Of a stretch of 6,915 nt of DNA, positions 6,763 to 6,915 are shown in pieces. Position 1 is the stretch's first letter. Each line of letters starts with the position of its first letter. The position numbers were made by a program, and so were the translations under genes. Location: contig JADFGB010000056.1 in NCBI GenBank assembly GCA_022567875.1, positions 1 through 6,915 of the forward strand, in the 5' to 3' direction. The stretch comes from Bacteroidota bacterium. GTDB lineage: Bacteria; Bacteroidota; Ignavibacteria; Ignavibacteriales; Ignavibacteriaceae. The notes under the pieces are model-generated. The model was not told the origin of the DNA. It did not search any database and saw only the letters and a list, made by a program, of their open reading frames with translations.

Positions 6763-6915
6763 ATGAGAACCTGTCCAGTTTGTGGGAAATTCTTTGAAGT
6801 TCGGCACTCTTGCAGGGTGAGACATTGTAGCCGTGAATGTCCTGATAGCATACCTAGGGGAGAAGAGCGATTTGCAAATAGGAAAGGTGGTCGAAGAGCC
6901 GATGTGGGGGGGTTG
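6763..6915 (+). CDS. Small Cys-rich zinc-finger-like protein, 3' end outside window
   Basis: An ATG at 6763 opens a frame of 51 codons with no stop before the window ends. It begins MRTCPVCGKFFEVRHSCRVR and continues HCSRECPDSIPRG, with C4, C7, C17, C22 and C26, and His at 15 and 21. The CPxC pair followed by HCSxEC resembles small zinc-ribbon proteins common in phages and mobile elements; four of these residues could bind one zinc. The rest is basic (FANRKGGRRAD). A purine-rich GAGAGGATATAGAGAG precedes the ATG and includes a possible Shine-Dalgarno. It lies 41 bases after the ATPase gene in the same direction, probably the same operon. Function unknown; a DNA-binding or regulatory role is inference only. 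Confidence 0.5.
   Translation, partial: MRTCPVCGKFFEVRHSCRVRHCSRECPDSIPRGEERFANRKGGRRADVGGL

Noticed and set aside
1..6915. The two flanks as halves of one mobile element carrying the core operon as cargo.
   Set aside because: The flanks differ clearly from each other in base composition (21 of 60 versus 32 of 60 G/C in sample lines), no terminal inverted or direct repeats were seen at the joins, and the core is a housekeeping-type operon.
1..6915. CRISPR arrays, tRNA or rRNA genes, riboswitches.
   Set aside because: No spaced direct repeats, no tRNA cloverleaf or rRNA-like segment was recognised, and the intergenic gaps are too short for riboswitches.

Overview
The window reads as three pieces of different origin joined end to end. 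The core, about positions 311-6400, is AT-rich (15 of 60 bases are G/C in line 4801-4860) and holds five tightly packed plus-strand genes. In order they are phosphatidate cytidylyltransferase (cdsA, missing its true N-terminus), the ribosomal protein S12 methylthiotransferase rimO, a secreted GWxTD-domain protein, a divergent PfkB-family sugar(-phosphate) kinase, and an Omp85 (BamA/TamA-type) outer-membrane protein. An Omp85 protein with a C-terminal Phe and two exported proteins with Sec-type signal peptides mean a diderm bacterium. The GWxTD domain, low GC and gene content suggest the Bacteroidota/Chlorobiota/Ignavibacteriota side of the tree; this is an inference from remembered family distribution, not a search.

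The core looks like one operon. cdsA and rimO are 13 bases apart, rimO and the GWxTD gene 11 bases apart, the GWxTD gene and the kinase share an ATGA overlap, and the kinase and Omp85 genes overlap by 17 bases. Themes are envelope building (CDP-diacylglycerol synthesis, secreted GWxTD protein, outer-membrane insertase-type protein) together with ribosome modification and a sugar kinase. No internal promoter or terminator was recognised in the core.

The left piece, 1 to about 311, carries the start of an unrelated minus-strand gene with a strong Shine-Dalgarno site and one in-frame TAA at codon 35 of a reading frame that is otherwise open to the window edge. It is moderately AT-rich (21 of 60 G/C in line 121-180). 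Its join to cdsA falls in a T-rich tract and removes the start of cdsA.

The right piece, from about 6391-6420 to the end, is much richer in GC (32 of 60 in line 6481-6540). It carries the C-terminal half of a DnaC/IstB-type AAA+ ATPase (no Walker A in the window) and the start of a small Cys-rich zinc-finger-like protein. Both joins cut through a gene at one side. The two flanks differ in composition from each other as well as from the core. The simplest reading is a chimeric (metagenomic) contig with phage or mobile-element fragments attached to both ends of a genuine operon; real integration is possible but less likely. I found no convincing undescribed system. The points most worth a second look are the two joins, the in-frame TAA, and the kinase with several altered family motifs.
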